Source: a virus. From it: DNA of 23,655 bases. A model generated the notes under the pieces. It saw only the letters and a list, made by a program, of their open reading frames with translations. It did not search any database and had not been told where the DNA came from. Position numbers and translations under genes: made by a program. The stretch covers positions 1-23,655 of IMG/VR virus record IMGVR_UViG_3300047551_001494. One strand, given 5' to 3'. This document shows positions 1 to 7,614 of the stretch, in pieces; positions within the stretch are counted from its first letter, which is position 1, and each line of letters opens with the position of its first letter.

Positions 1-2
1 GG

Positions 3-695
3 GAGGAAGAGCCGATTACGACATTTGACTTATTAAAAGAGCAGATAGACGCGGACGAAGGGATTAAGAACACGTTGATGTTACCGTTTAATATAGATGG
101 TGCCCGGCCGGAGGTTGGTTCTATACCCCAAGCGGACATAATAGGAAACACTTATTTAGATGCTATATGGTATGCTGACCAAGAGAGTGTAAGGCATATA
201 ATACCCTACTTTTTAATATCTGACAGAAGTTTAGGTTTAAATCCTGAGTCAGTGGAGAGAAGGATGGAGGTATTTTACGAGTCATTAGAAGCCAAAAGAG
301 AGCAATTAACTGCGGCGTTGATAAAGCAGGTATTTACGTTATTAATTCAATGGAATTTTAATAGGGAGTCAGCTAAAACTCCCCCAAGATTTACAAGAAT
401 ATACTCAGACCGTTCTGAGGATAGGGTAGCTACCATGCAAGTAATAAAAGGGTTAACTGAGATAGGATGTTTAAACCCAAGGAATGATGAAGACTGGAAA
501 ATGATAAGACAGATGGTTAGACTGGGTGGTAGACAAATCGAACCTGACGATTTGAAGTTTATCCAACAAGTGGTTGTAGAACCTAGACAAAAAACACAAC
601 CGTCAGACGTTGGACCAAACGGTGCAGGAAAGCCAGGTAGGTCTACAGGTTCCACCACCAAACAAATCAAAGCCAGAGATAAACAAACCTCTTAA
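3..695 (+). CDS. Portal protein, C-terminal part (truncated by window start)
   Basis: The reading frame is open from the first complete codon to a TAA at 693-695 (about 230 residues), with no need for an internal start, so this is the 3' end of a longer gene cut by the window edge. Residues from about nt 130 to 370 look like a long amphipathic helical stretch (DQESVRHIIPYFL, then SLEAKREQLTAALIKQVFTL and LIQWNF), which suits the helical stem and wing end of portal proteins. The last 45 residues are polar and low-complexity, probably a disordered tail. Position supports the call: it precedes the protease/scaffold and major capsid genes, the usual portal slot. In the head the portal forms the dodecameric ring for DNA entry and tail attachment. 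The identification rests on order and helical character, not on a diagnostic motif; another head protein is possible. Confidence 0.6.
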   Translation, partial: EEEPITTFDLLKEQIDADEGIKNTLMLPFNIDGARPEVGSIPQADIIGNTYLDAIWYADQESVRHIIPYFLISDRSLGLNPESVERRMEVFYESLEAKREQLTAALIKQVFTLLIQWNFNRESAKTPPRFTRIYSDRSEDRVATMQVIKGLTEIGCLNPRNDEDWKMIRQMVRLGGRQIEPDDLKFIQQVVVEPRQKTQPSDVGPNGAGKPGRSTGSTTKQIKARDKQTS

Positions 696-701
696 TCAAC
701 C

Positions 702-1313
702 TTAAACAATCTCCAGAACGCCGCTTAATTTATTCCTGTTAGATGCTAGAGATCTACCTGATCTTAAATGTTTACAGTCTCTATACACACTAAAAGTATC
801 ACAGGTACATGAATAAGTTGTTACCATATTTTGACTTAACTGACTGCTAATAAACAGGAAATGACTCCCCTTCACCTCTTTTATTTTGTACCCCTGACTT
901 AACATAGAGCACAATATTAAGTTGTTGTAAGTTACTTCTACTATCGGTTTGCTCGGTAATTCAATACAAACTTCTTTATGATAGAAAGTATAGTAAAGTT
1001 TTCCGTTTTTAATTGAAGAGTAGTCTATACTTGTTTTTATTAGCTCCTGTATACATAAGTTAGCTATACATAGTAGGAGGCTTGAGCAATCAAGTTTTAG
1101 GTTTAGGATTAAAGACTGAGCTGTTACTATGTTTATAGAGTAGTGGTAGAAACCGGGTATCTTATCAAAGTTTATCTTTAAAGTTTGTGCTTTGTTTTTA
1201 TACATTTCAAGATAAAACTCGATTTCTATAAAGTCTGTTTGTAGGCTAACGTTTTGGATACAAACGCCTTTATAGATATCAAAAAAAGACAACAAAAACG
1301 ATTTAGATTCCAT
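702..1313 (-). CDS. Antisense protein with SWIM-type zinc-finger motif, function unknown
   Basis: The only convincing minus-strand gene here. Read from the ATG at 1313 it is 203 residues; an in-frame ATG at 1340 would add nine residues but overlap the divergent gene at 1316, so I prefer 1313. Near the C-terminus it has C169-x-C171-x8-C180-x-H182 (YSCTCDTFSVYRDCKHL), which fits the SWIM pattern CxCx(n)CxH, including the hydrophobic residue between the pairs and a Leu after the His. SWIM domains are known as zinc-dependent DNA- or protein-binding modules in SNF2-type ATPases, MULE transposases and plant FHY3/FAR1 proteins. The rest is a hydrophobic, probably alpha/beta domain I do not recognise. 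The gene ends 6 bp from the portal stop (convergent) and starts 2 bp from the next gene (divergent), leaving no room for its own promoter outside neighbouring coding sequence. It may be a cargo or regulatory gene. Confidence 0.7.
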   Translation of the reverse strand: MESKSFLLSFFDIYKGVCIQNVSLQTDFIEIEFYLEMYKNKAQTLKINFDKIPGFYHYSINIVTAQSLILNLKLDCSSLLLCIANLCIQELIKTSIDYSSIKNGKLYYTFYHKEVCIELPSKPIVEVTYNNLILCSMLSQGYKIKEVKGSHFLFISSQLSQNMVTTYSCTCDTFSVYRDCKHLRSGRSLASNRNKLSGVLEIV

Positions 1314-1315
1314 AT

Positions 1316-2065
1316 ATGAATGACAATCAGTTAATATCAATGCTAATAAACAATACAGACTTAGAGAAAGTAGCTGAGTTAGAGGTAGAGCCTATTGTAG
1401 CTCAAAGGGAGGAAGTGTCAAAAGAACAGGTACAGAGGGTGCCAACGTTAGTTGACAGTAGTTCTGAAAGCAAGCCTGACGTGGCGGCGCCTGTAATTAA
1501 GCTATCTGACTATGAGTATAATGTACCTGCAGGCAATTCTTTAATGCTAGAGGATTGTAACATACCTAATTATAGGCTAGCAAAGTGTTGTGCTAATTGT
1601 ACTTTTTCTATTTATGATCCAGTGAAGCACAGCGCGAGATGTGTAAAGTGGGATTGTTGTATAGTACCGGTATATTACTGCGATGAGCATACAGACCCTA
1701 AGAGTTTGATTGATAGCAGTGAGGGGGAGTACGAGAGTTATTCTGAGAAGCCGGAGCAATCAGAGAAGCTTGTAGGTGATGTAGAGCCTGAACTTTTAGA
1801 TAGTGTAGCTGAAAAAAGTGCAGAGGTAGAGCTAGAAAGCGTGAATAGTGCTGAAGTTACTTCTGAAGTTACTTCTGAAGTTATTTCTGAAGTTGTAGAA
1901 CAACGACTAGACTTAGTAGAAGGTGGATACGAAGATAAAGAGCTATACCAACAGGTATTAACTAACGCTCCTAGCTTCGAGCCGGAAGTTTACAAGCAGG
2001 CTTACATAAAGAAAAAGTACGCACAACTTTACAAAGAAAAATACGCAAATACAGTTTCCAAATAG
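1316..2065 (+). CDS. Acidic protein with central cysteine cluster, function unknown
   Basis: 249 residues, strongly acidic overall with a basic C-terminal tail (KKKYAQLYKEKY). A compact central domain at about residues 81-125 holds eight cysteines and a histidine: C81, C91, C92, C95, C109, C114, C115, C122 and H125. The spacing C92-x2-C95-x13-C109 and the closing YCDEH suggest a small metal or Fe-S binding fold. It resembles the short phage proteins that carry a CxxC, single C and final YC pattern, but I cannot name a family. Flanking regions are low-complexity; residues 179-195 are a SEVT-type repeat encoded by 12-bp tandem repeats. The start is 2 bp from the divergent start of the minus-strand gene and has no Shine-Dalgarno sequence. 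Its place between portal and protease suggests a head-assembly or accessory role, but no function is visible. Confidence 0.7.
   Translation: MNDNQLISMLINNTDLEKVAELEVEPIVAQREEVSKEQVQRVPTLVDSSSESKPDVAAPVIKLSDYEYNVPAGNSLMLEDCNIPNYRLAKCCANCTFSIYDPVKHSARCVKWDCCIVPVYYCDEHTDPKSLIDSSEGEYESYSEKPEQSEKLVGDVEPELLDSVAEKSAEVELESVNSAEVTSEVTSEVISEVVEQRLDLVEGGYEDKELYQQVLTNAPSFEPEVYKQAYIKKKYAQLYKEKYANTVSK
1851..1898 (+). repeat. 12-bp tandem repeat, about 4 copies
   Basis: Four consecutive 12-bp units based on CTGAAGTTACTT: the first two are identical, the third differs at one base, the fourth diverges at its 3' end. They encode an in-frame SEVT-like repeat in the acidic C-terminal half of the cysteine-cluster protein. 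Unit length is a multiple of three, so copy-number change would lengthen or shorten the protein without breaking the frame. Confidence 0.85.
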
Positions 2066-2116
2066 GAATTTGTATTAAGTTTAATATTAATATGAACTTT
2101 TAAGATTATATTAAAC

Positions 2117-3103
2117 ATGACGAAACTTATAGAGATACAGCAGTTAGATTTAGCTGAGGTACAGGATCCAGTAAAGAAGTTATTAAAGGTACCCATAGCG
2201 ACAATAGGGAGTTGGGTGCATCCAGAGTATGGGGAGGTAAAGTTTTCGCAAGAGGATTTTAGGGAGATACTAGGGAATTGGAGTAAGAATATAGCAGGGT
2301 ATGAGCCGCCATTATTTTTAGGACATCCAACGGACACGAGTAGTGTAGAGGGAGCGCCGTCGGTAGGTTTTTTAGAGAAACTATACCAAGAGGGTTCTGT
2401 GTTATATGGGTTATTTGATCCAGTTGACGATAAAGTTTTCGAGGATGTTGCTAAGGGGTCCTACAGATATTCGAGTGCGGAGTTATCAAGAAATGCTGCC
2501 AGCAAAGAAACTGGGGAACCGATAGGGACGTTGCTGCGCGGGGCTGCACTTACCAACAGACCTTTTCTAACAGGACTACCTAGAGTAGAAGCTGTATATC
2601 AACAATTTAGTGAGCAAGAACCACAATCTAATTTAACCTTTTTATTTCATTTAAATACTATGTCTAATTCTATTGAAACTGCAGCTGCGGCACAAGTCGC
2701 ATCTGTTTCCGAACAAAAACTAGCTGAGGTAGCTGCTGACCTAACTCTAAAACTAGAGGAGCTAAGCAAGAAACTGGAAGCTACTGAGCACAAACTGTCA
2801 GAAGCTAACTCTGAAATCGAACGTATGACCGCTGAGTCTGCTTTAAAGCAATTAGCTTTACTTAACATCTCGGCTGATACAAAACAGGTTTTCTCTGAAC
2901 TGTTACCCTCCCTTAGTAAAGAACAACGCCGTGAGCAATTAGAGAAACTAATTAAACTCTCTGAAGGCAATTCTGAAAAGTTTAACCAAGCTCAAGGTGA
3001 ATCTAAACCTGAGTCCTCTGAACAACCTTCTAACCCCTACGAAGATATTATTAAACGTAATAAAGAAATCTTCGCAGAGCTTAACAAAGGTAAGTTCTAC
3101 TAA
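2117..3103 (+). CDS. Capsid maturation protease with C-terminal scaffold (Mu gpI-like)
   Basis: 328 residues in two visible halves. Residues 1-160 match the Mu-like I protein pattern: an early PIATIGSW and PEYGEVKF segment, LFLGHPTD at 66-73 with a conserved-looking His, SYRYSSAELS at 115-124 and GAALTNRPFLTGLP at 142-155. Members of this family cleave scaffold and capsid components during prohead maturation. Residues about 185-285 are a heptad-like, charge-rich coiled coil (LKLEELSKKLEATEHKL), as expected for an internal scaffold, followed by a short polar tail. An in-frame ATG at 2660 (residue 182, MSNSIE) lies exactly at the junction and could start a separate scaffold protein, as gene Z nests within gene I in Mu. 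Base composition also changes near this junction, from G-rich to C-rich on the coding strand. The gene directly precedes the capsid gene. No strong Shine-Dalgarno precedes 2117. Confidence 0.82.
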   Translation: MTKLIEIQQLDLAEVQDPVKKLLKVPIATIGSWVHPEYGEVKFSQEDFREILGNWSKNIAGYEPPLFLGHPTDTSSVEGAPSVGFLEKLYQEGSVLYGLFDPVDDKVFEDVAKGSYRYSSAELSRNAASKETGEPIGTLLRGAALTNRPFLTGLPRVEAVYQQFSEQEPQSNLTFLFHLNTMSNSIETAAAAQVASVSEQKLAEVAADLTLKLEELSKKLEATEHKLSEANSEIERMTAESALKQLALLNISADTKQVFSELLPSLSKEQRREQLEKLIKLSEGNSEKFNQAQGESKPESSEQPSNPYEDIIKRNKEIFAELNKGKFY

Positions 3104-3108
3104 GTAAA

Positions 3109-3119
3109 CACATATAAAA
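3109..3119 (+). promoter_or_regulatory. Candidate promoter element upstream of capsid gene
   Basis: CACATATAAAA lies 37 nt before the capsid ATG, in the 53-bp gap after the protease. The same 11-mer recurs at 13500-13510 just after the intrinsic terminator. It resembles the T4-type late promoter TATAAATA, but this is pattern matching in AT-rich DNA and no transcript data are available. Confidence 0.35.
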
Positions 3120-3156
3120 ATAACTTAAGTTAATATAACTTTTATAGGAACTAATT

Positions 3157-4473
3157 ATGGCAATTGAATTTGAAGCTGGTGTAAGTCCATACCAGTATAT
3201 AGGAGATGAATATACTTTTGGCTCATTGCAGTTAACGATGTTAGCGAGGTCATTTGAGCAGTTAGCGGTAACATCGCTGCAAGAGTTTTTCCCATCGAGG
3301 CTAATTAACGAGCGGACTATTGTAGTAGAGCAGATTATTGAAGGTGTAGGGATCATGCCGATTGTAAGATTTGGCATTCCCAGTGGTGGTTACTTAGAGC
3401 AAAACCGGGTAAGGTCAATGACGGCTCGCCCGGCTGTTGTTCGTGAAGATGACTTTATTGAGCAGCATTTTATCAACCAAGTACGCCGTGTAGGTACATT
3501 TAATGAAGCTTACCGCCCTGAAGAATTTATTCAGCGCCGCGTTCAACAACTCGTTGCCCGCCACTCCCGCACTAAAGACCTGTTTATTACTAAAGCTCTT
3601 CTGGGGGGTATAAAGTATACTGATCCTCGTACTGGCGTTAGTATAGATGTATCTTCTAATATTCCGGCTCATAATTTATTTAAATACGACGGTTTTAATG
3701 CTACAGTCACAGACGGTACAATTAACGTTGGTGGGTCTGGCCTAAAAGCTAATAAAGCTTTGACTAACAGTAAAGGTCGTCCAGAAGCTTTAATGTTTAA
3801 GTCAACCGACGCTAGATGCGCTGTACCCTGGACTGATAATAAAGCTGATATTATCTACTGTTTGCGTTTAATTAAAGAGTATTTGTATAAGACTAACAAA
3901 AATCGTCCAACCGACATTTTGATTAGCTCTGACTTGCTAACTATTTTGATGGAAAACGAGTACATCAAAGCATTAAGTAACGTACCTGGTGTTGTAATTC
4001 TAAATCAGCCAACATCAACCGTAGCTGGTAATGCTAATATTGCAGCTACAGCTAATACCCCAGCAAGTTACATTACAATGGGTGCCGGCGGAGAAATTTC
4101 TTCTATTGCCGGTTTAAGAATTATTGCAGTAGACGGACTATACAGAGACCCTGTAGATAACGTTATTAAAACCTACTGGCCAGCTCATAAAGTAGCTATT
4201 GTGTCTCGCTCCGCGTCTGGAGATCCTTCTGCTACTCTAGGCTTTACTTACCACTGCAGCGGTGAAGCTCCAGATGGACAGCCTGGTATGTATATGCGCA
4301 CCTCCGCTATGTCCGAACCACCTGCACCTCCTGGACGTGTTATGCAGCTAGGTGATGCCTTCTTACCAGTTGTTATCTATCCTCACTGGATCTCTATTCT
4401 GGATGTATGTGAACCTAACGAACTGTCTAACAAGTTTATCATTCAATCCAACCTCAGTTACGGTACTTTCTAA
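3157..4473 (+). CDS. Major capsid protein (lambda gpE-like fold family)
   Basis: 438 residues. The layout matches the lambda gpE capsid family: an N-terminal arm, then IVVEQIIEGVGIMPIVRFG (compare the beta-rich start of gpE), a SMTARPAVVREDDFI stretch where gpE has its GYVKPKHEV region, a helical segment QQLVARHSRTKDLFITKALL ending in a GGIKY-type turn, and a C-terminal segment after HCSGEAPDGQPGMYMRTSAM with the LPVVIYPHWISILDV strand. Capsid proteins of this family form the icosahedral shell in the HK97 fold. The start is supported by AGGA at 3146-3149, 7 nt upstream. The gene stands alone between a candidate promoter and a stem-loop, consistent with high expression. Oddity: arginine codons are AGG, CGG or AGA for the first six arginines (through residue 86) and then CGC or CGT for a long run from residue 91, with a matching change in G/C skew. 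Confidence 0.85.
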   Translation: MAIEFEAGVSPYQYIGDEYTFGSLQLTMLARSFEQLAVTSLQEFFPSRLINERTIVVEQIIEGVGIMPIVRFGIPSGGYLEQNRVRSMTARPAVVREDDFIEQHFINQVRRVGTFNEAYRPEEFIQRRVQQLVARHSRTKDLFITKALLGGIKYTDPRTGVSIDVSSNIPAHNLFKYDGFNATVTDGTINVGGSGLKANKALTNSKGRPEALMFKSTDARCAVPWTDNKADIIYCLRLIKEYLYKTNKNRPTDILISSDLLTILMENEYIKALSNVPGVVILNQPTSTVAGNANIAATANTPASYITMGAGGEISSIAGLRIIAVDGLYRDPVDNVIKTYWPAHKVAIVSRSASGDPSATLGFTYHCSGEAPDGQPGMYMRTSAMSEPPAPPGRVMQLGDAFLPVVIYPHWISILDVCEPNELSNKFIIQSNLSYGTF

Positions 4474-4479
4474 TCGTTT

Positions 4480-4503
4480 TACTCCTAGCTAACACTAGGA
4501 GTA
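4480..4503 (+). terminator. Perfect 9-bp stem-loop after capsid gene (attenuator or mRNA end)
   Basis: TACTCCTAG and CTAGGAGTA pair perfectly around a CTAACA loop, 6 nt after the capsid stop codon. There is no T-run after the stem, so this is not a classic intrinsic terminator. It may be a partial terminator, an mRNA 3'-end stabiliser or a processing site separating abundant capsid mRNA from downstream genes. Confidence 0.6.
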
Positions 4504-4509
4504 TAAATA
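4502..4509 (+). promoter_or_regulatory. TATAAATA box upstream of the post-capsid gene
   Basis: An exact match to the T4-family late promoter core TATAAATA, starting in the last two bases of the capsid stem-loop and 40 nt before the ATG at 4550. The distance matches the candidate elements before the capsid and sheath genes. Supported by position and resemblance only. Confidence 0.35.
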
Positions 4510-4549
4510 TACACATAGTCATTATATAAATTATTATTAAGAGGTTTAA

Positions 4550-5320
4550 ATGGCCACTCCAATTGAATTACAGGTAGCGCCTGGTTTTCGTTATTTAAAA
4601 GATTTATACCCAGAGTCAAGGGGTATGGGGTTAAACTACTACCCATACTCCTCTATCTACTCAGGCTTAGTTCCTAGTTGGACTGCTAATACTACAGGTA
4701 CAAATCCAGACCAAACAGTAGCTATTACAGCTGGTTCTGCGTATCTAGACAGTCAGCTATCTACATTAGCCTCCAATATTAGTGTAACTGTGGATATTAC
4801 TGCGGATACTCCAGCGGGGGACAATTTTTTCTATATTATTCTTAACCCTAGCCGTAGAGTTATTCCTTACGTTACCACTCAACCTACTACTTTGCTAAAT
4901 GGTGTTGCAGTAGCGGATGGGGATTGGGCAGTTAAATGTGCTGATTTAGATGAATATTTAATTGCTAACACTTTCTATAAAAGAGTTGCGGGCGCTTGGC
5001 AACAGTCAGTTTCTGGGGACCCTGTTAATGACCTTATCTTCCAAGCCCCTATTGTTCCTTCCCAAACCGGTAAAAATCGCCATTGGGGTAACCAAGTATC
5101 TCCTACAATTGCTGCCTCTAACTTCCAAGTGAATATCGTTGAAAAACGTGTTTATATTGGTAATGTATATCCCCCTTACGTTAACTCTAACTCTTTAGCT
5201 CTACTACGGGATTGTGCTTCTCTGCACATTGCTACTTTAGTTGCTCACATCAAGTCTGACAGAACTTTAGACACCGCAAAGAGTTATCTAGAAGTAGTTA
5301 ACAACGTTAAAAATCCCTAG
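4550..5320 (+). CDS. Putative head structural or decoration protein, unrecognised
   Basis: 256 residues, directly after the capsid gene and its stem-loop. The start has a good Shine-Dalgarno, AAGAGG at 4539-4544. The protein is rich in Thr, Ser, Asn, Val and aromatic residues and looks mostly beta-stranded (ISVTVDITADTPAGDNFFYI and VNIVEKRVYIGNVYPPYV), ending in a helix (ALLRDCASLHIATLVAHI). There is no signal peptide, membrane segment or enzyme motif. A beta-rich protein in this slot would suit a capsid decoration or head-completion protein, but I recognise no family. The role is inferred from position only. Confidence 0.7.
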   Translation: MATPIELQVAPGFRYLKDLYPESRGMGLNYYPYSSIYSGLVPSWTANTTGTNPDQTVAITAGSAYLDSQLSTLASNISVTVDITADTPAGDNFFYIILNPSRRVIPYVTTQPTTLLNGVAVADGDWAVKCADLDEYLIANTFYKRVAGAWQQSVSGDPVNDLIFQAPIVPSQTGKNRHWGNQVSPTIAASNFQVNIVEKRVYIGNVYPPYVNSNSLALLRDCASLHIATLVAHIKSDRTLDTAKSYLEVVNNVKNP

Positions 5321-5342
5321 AAGTTAATCACGTGAGGTTTGG

Positions 5343-5945
5343 ATGAGTTACAGATTAATAGCTATTAAGCCGGAGATATTATACTTAGATGGTAAAGGGA
5401 CAACAGTAGAAGTTGGAGACTGTTTACATTTAAGTAATGCTGATGGGGAAGCGCTGGTAAACTCACCAATTAGCGGGTCGTTTGTAGTTATTACTAAAGA
5501 CGACCCAACAGAGGTAAAGAAGTTTACTACATTTACTGAAGGCTCAGCTATAGAAAAGGTAGTAGATGAGGGGGAGGATTCGGTGCTAGGTGCGGCGGTC
5601 AAAGACCCTGTGGAGGAGATTTATGGGGAATACAAACAGGATGGAGAGCAGTTTTTTGAGGCGCTAAGAAGTGACCAAAATCTGCAACCCGGGCTTAATT
5701 TAGAGCCGGAGTCTAGTCAACAGGCACCTTCAATAGAAGGTTTTGATTCTGAGCTTATTAGGACTTTAGGCGAAACTCCTAGCTGGAAAACCCTCGTTAA
5801 CTACGTTAGAGAGCTTGGTAATCAACCTTCCCCTAACCTAGAGTTAATAAACTACATCCAGCAAAAGTACTCCTCAATGGGGTCTGTAGTTAATGAGTGT
5901 AAGAGAGTTATTACACAACTTCAAGAAAAACAAATAGAGAGTTAA
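5343..5945 (+). CDS. Putative head-tail joining region protein, unrecognised
   Basis: 200 residues, 22 bp after the previous gene with a GTGAGG ribosome-binding-like sequence at about 5332-5337. The N-terminal 65 residues look beta-rich (YRLIAIKPEILYLDG, FVVITKDDP). Residues 66-135 are acidic and low-complexity, probably flexible. The C-terminal 60 residues are helical (SWKTLVNYVRELG, INYIQQKY, ECKRVITQLQEKQ). No family is recognised. The nucleotide composition is strongly G-over-C on the coding strand through about 5750 and C-over-G after it, coinciding with the start of the helical C-terminal part. It may be two modules joined. Confidence 0.65.
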   Translation: MSYRLIAIKPEILYLDGKGTTVEVGDCLHLSNADGEALVNSPISGSFVVITKDDPTEVKKFTTFTEGSAIEKVVDEGEDSVLGAAVKDPVEEIYGEYKQDGEQFFEALRSDQNLQPGLNLEPESSQQAPSIEGFDSELIRTLGETPSWKTLVNYVRELGNQPSPNLELINYIQQKYSSMGSVVNECKRVITQLQEKQIES

Positions 5946-5949
5946 AAAT

Positions 5950-7614
5950 ATGAGTATTCAGTTAAATTTTTCTGACAGGTTTAGTTATCCAGAACCTAAT
6001 GGTATACCGGGGTATTCAGCTGACCAGATGGAGACTTTAACTGAAGCTCAAATTTTAGAGGCTGCGCCTGAGTTATCTAGTATGGTAGATATAGTTAGGC
6101 GCTCTTCTGTTCTTCTAAGAAGAAAAACAGCTCTTGAGATATTTAAGATTATTACATTTGAGTCTGACCCGCGTATTGCGTTAGTTTTAGCATCGGCCAA
6201 AAGGCGTTCTGACAGTACCTATCTTTTTCAAGGGCTTGTTCAAGTTCAAGAAGTAATGTTTGCTTCTACCACAAGAGGAGTTTCCGGACAGACAAATAGA
6301 ACTCTGTTCTCGGACGGCATTAAAAGAGTTTCTGCTATGCTAACTGCTTCTGTTTTAATAGGGCAGTTAGCACAAGTATCAGAGCAAGCGGAGCACGCTA
6401 AAGTTTTAGAGAAGCAAGCGCTTGAAGATTTAGACAGGGTGTGTTTAACCTATGAGTTATCAGGAAGTACTTCAAGTGGTTACACAGCGGAGATAGAGGA
6501 GCAGCCTTCTTTTATATTTAACTCAGGGAATTTAACTTTAGCCGCTAATGAGTCTATCAGATGCAGCTGGTATGCTACCCATCTTACTAATTCTTGGGTT
6601 GAATTACCAGCTTACACAGGCCCGGTAACCCCGGATAACCCTATTCCTGTTTGGCGTATAGTATCTGATATAGCAGATTCTATTAACCAAGTCAGTGTGC
6701 TGTATGAGGGTATTGGCTTAGTTGCTTCTGTTCAGCTAGCTGGTAAAAAGAATGAATTTTACTCTAATACCCATCTATTAAGATTTTACCCAAGAAGTGC
6801 TAACACAGGCTTAACTACCTTCTCACTAAACTTCAGAATACAGAAGTATACAGGTACAGTCCCTTCTAATCCTAATGTTGCTCCTTTTGTGTGGGGCATT
6901 AATATTAACTCTTTAACGAATAATATTATAAACGGTTTAATTTTCGTACTAAAGGATAGTAAGACTGCCTCATTAAGTGCGGAGCAAGAGATAGAGCCGC
7001 AGGTGCTGTACATAAGAAACAGAGTGCAGTATGTTGCAGGGGGGTCTGTACCGCCGACTACAGCTAAGGTAAAATACAGATTGCAGTTTTGGTCACCAAA
7101 TGAGATTATTGCTTCCTCAGACTTTGAGGAGATAACTATTATTCGAAAAGTAGATGAGGATCAGCAAAAGCAGTTAGATTTAGATAATTCGAGGTATTCG
7201 CAGGTAGCGGTAGAGCTTTTGCAAGCGATAACAACTGAGAGGAATTATAGTGGAATGACCGGGGCGTTAGTAAAGAACGACCCGTTGTTTTCTTATCCAC
7301 CCGAGGCGGCTATTGAGTTGATAGCTTGGACTCTTTCTAGATTAAATGTGTATGTAGTGTTAGATATATTAGAGTTGCCTATAGATATAGAAATAGCTAC
7401 AGGTAATCTTGTAAATGCTTATAGTATATATAGTAATAATCCTAAATCTGTGAGAGTAGAAGCAAGAACTTTAGCCGGCGGGGCTATAATTAACAACACA
7501 TCATTTACACAACCCCCCTTACTATCAACTCAATCTAAGAGAAGTAGTATTGTTAGGAATATAGAAGATGAAGTTAAGAACTTAGGGTACGGTCAATGGC
7601 CTCAAATACTGTAG
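5950..7614 (+). CDS. Large virion protein of head-tail region, unrecognised
   Basis: 554 residues, starting 4 bp after the previous stop. Three regions are visible: a helix-rich N-terminal part (about 25-160, with MVDIVRRSSVLLRRKTALEI and LEKQALEDLDRV), a beta-rich middle (about 165-395, with SIRCSWYATHLTNSW, TFSLNFRIQKYTG and KVKYRLQFWSPNEI), and a C-terminal mixed part (396-554). The lack of catalytic motifs and the tight coupling to the tail-terminator candidate suggest a neck or connector component. It overlaps the next gene by 19 nt, which implies translational coupling. I cannot assign a family. Confidence 0.65.
   Translation: MSIQLNFSDRFSYPEPNGIPGYSADQMETLTEAQILEAAPELSSMVDIVRRSSVLLRRKTALEIFKIITFESDPRIALVLASAKRRSDSTYLFQGLVQVQEVMFASTTRGVSGQTNRTLFSDGIKRVSAMLTASVLIGQLAQVSEQAEHAKVLEKQALEDLDRVCLTYELSGSTSSGYTAEIEEQPSFIFNSGNLTLAANESIRCSWYATHLTNSWVELPAYTGPVTPDNPIPVWRIVSDIADSINQVSVLYEGIGLVASVQLAGKKNEFYSNTHLLRFYPRSANTGLTTFSLNFRIQKYTGTVPSNPNVAPFVWGININSLTNNIINGLIFVLKDSKTASLSAEQEIEPQVLYIRNRVQYVAGGSVPPTTAKVKYRLQFWSPNEIIASSDFEEITIIRKVDEDQQKQLDLDNSRYSQVAVELLQAITTERNYSGMTGALVKNDPLFSYPPEAAIELIAWTLSRLNVYVVLDILELPIDIEIATGNLVNAYSIYSNNPKSVRVEARTLAGGAIINNTSFTQPPLLSTQSKRSSIVRNIEDEVKNLGYGQWPQIL

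Noticed and set aside
630-655. GPNGAGK in the portal C-terminal tail looks like a Walker A motif
   Set aside because: The residue after GK is Pro rather than Ser or Thr, and the motif lies in a polar, low-complexity tail without any ATPase context.
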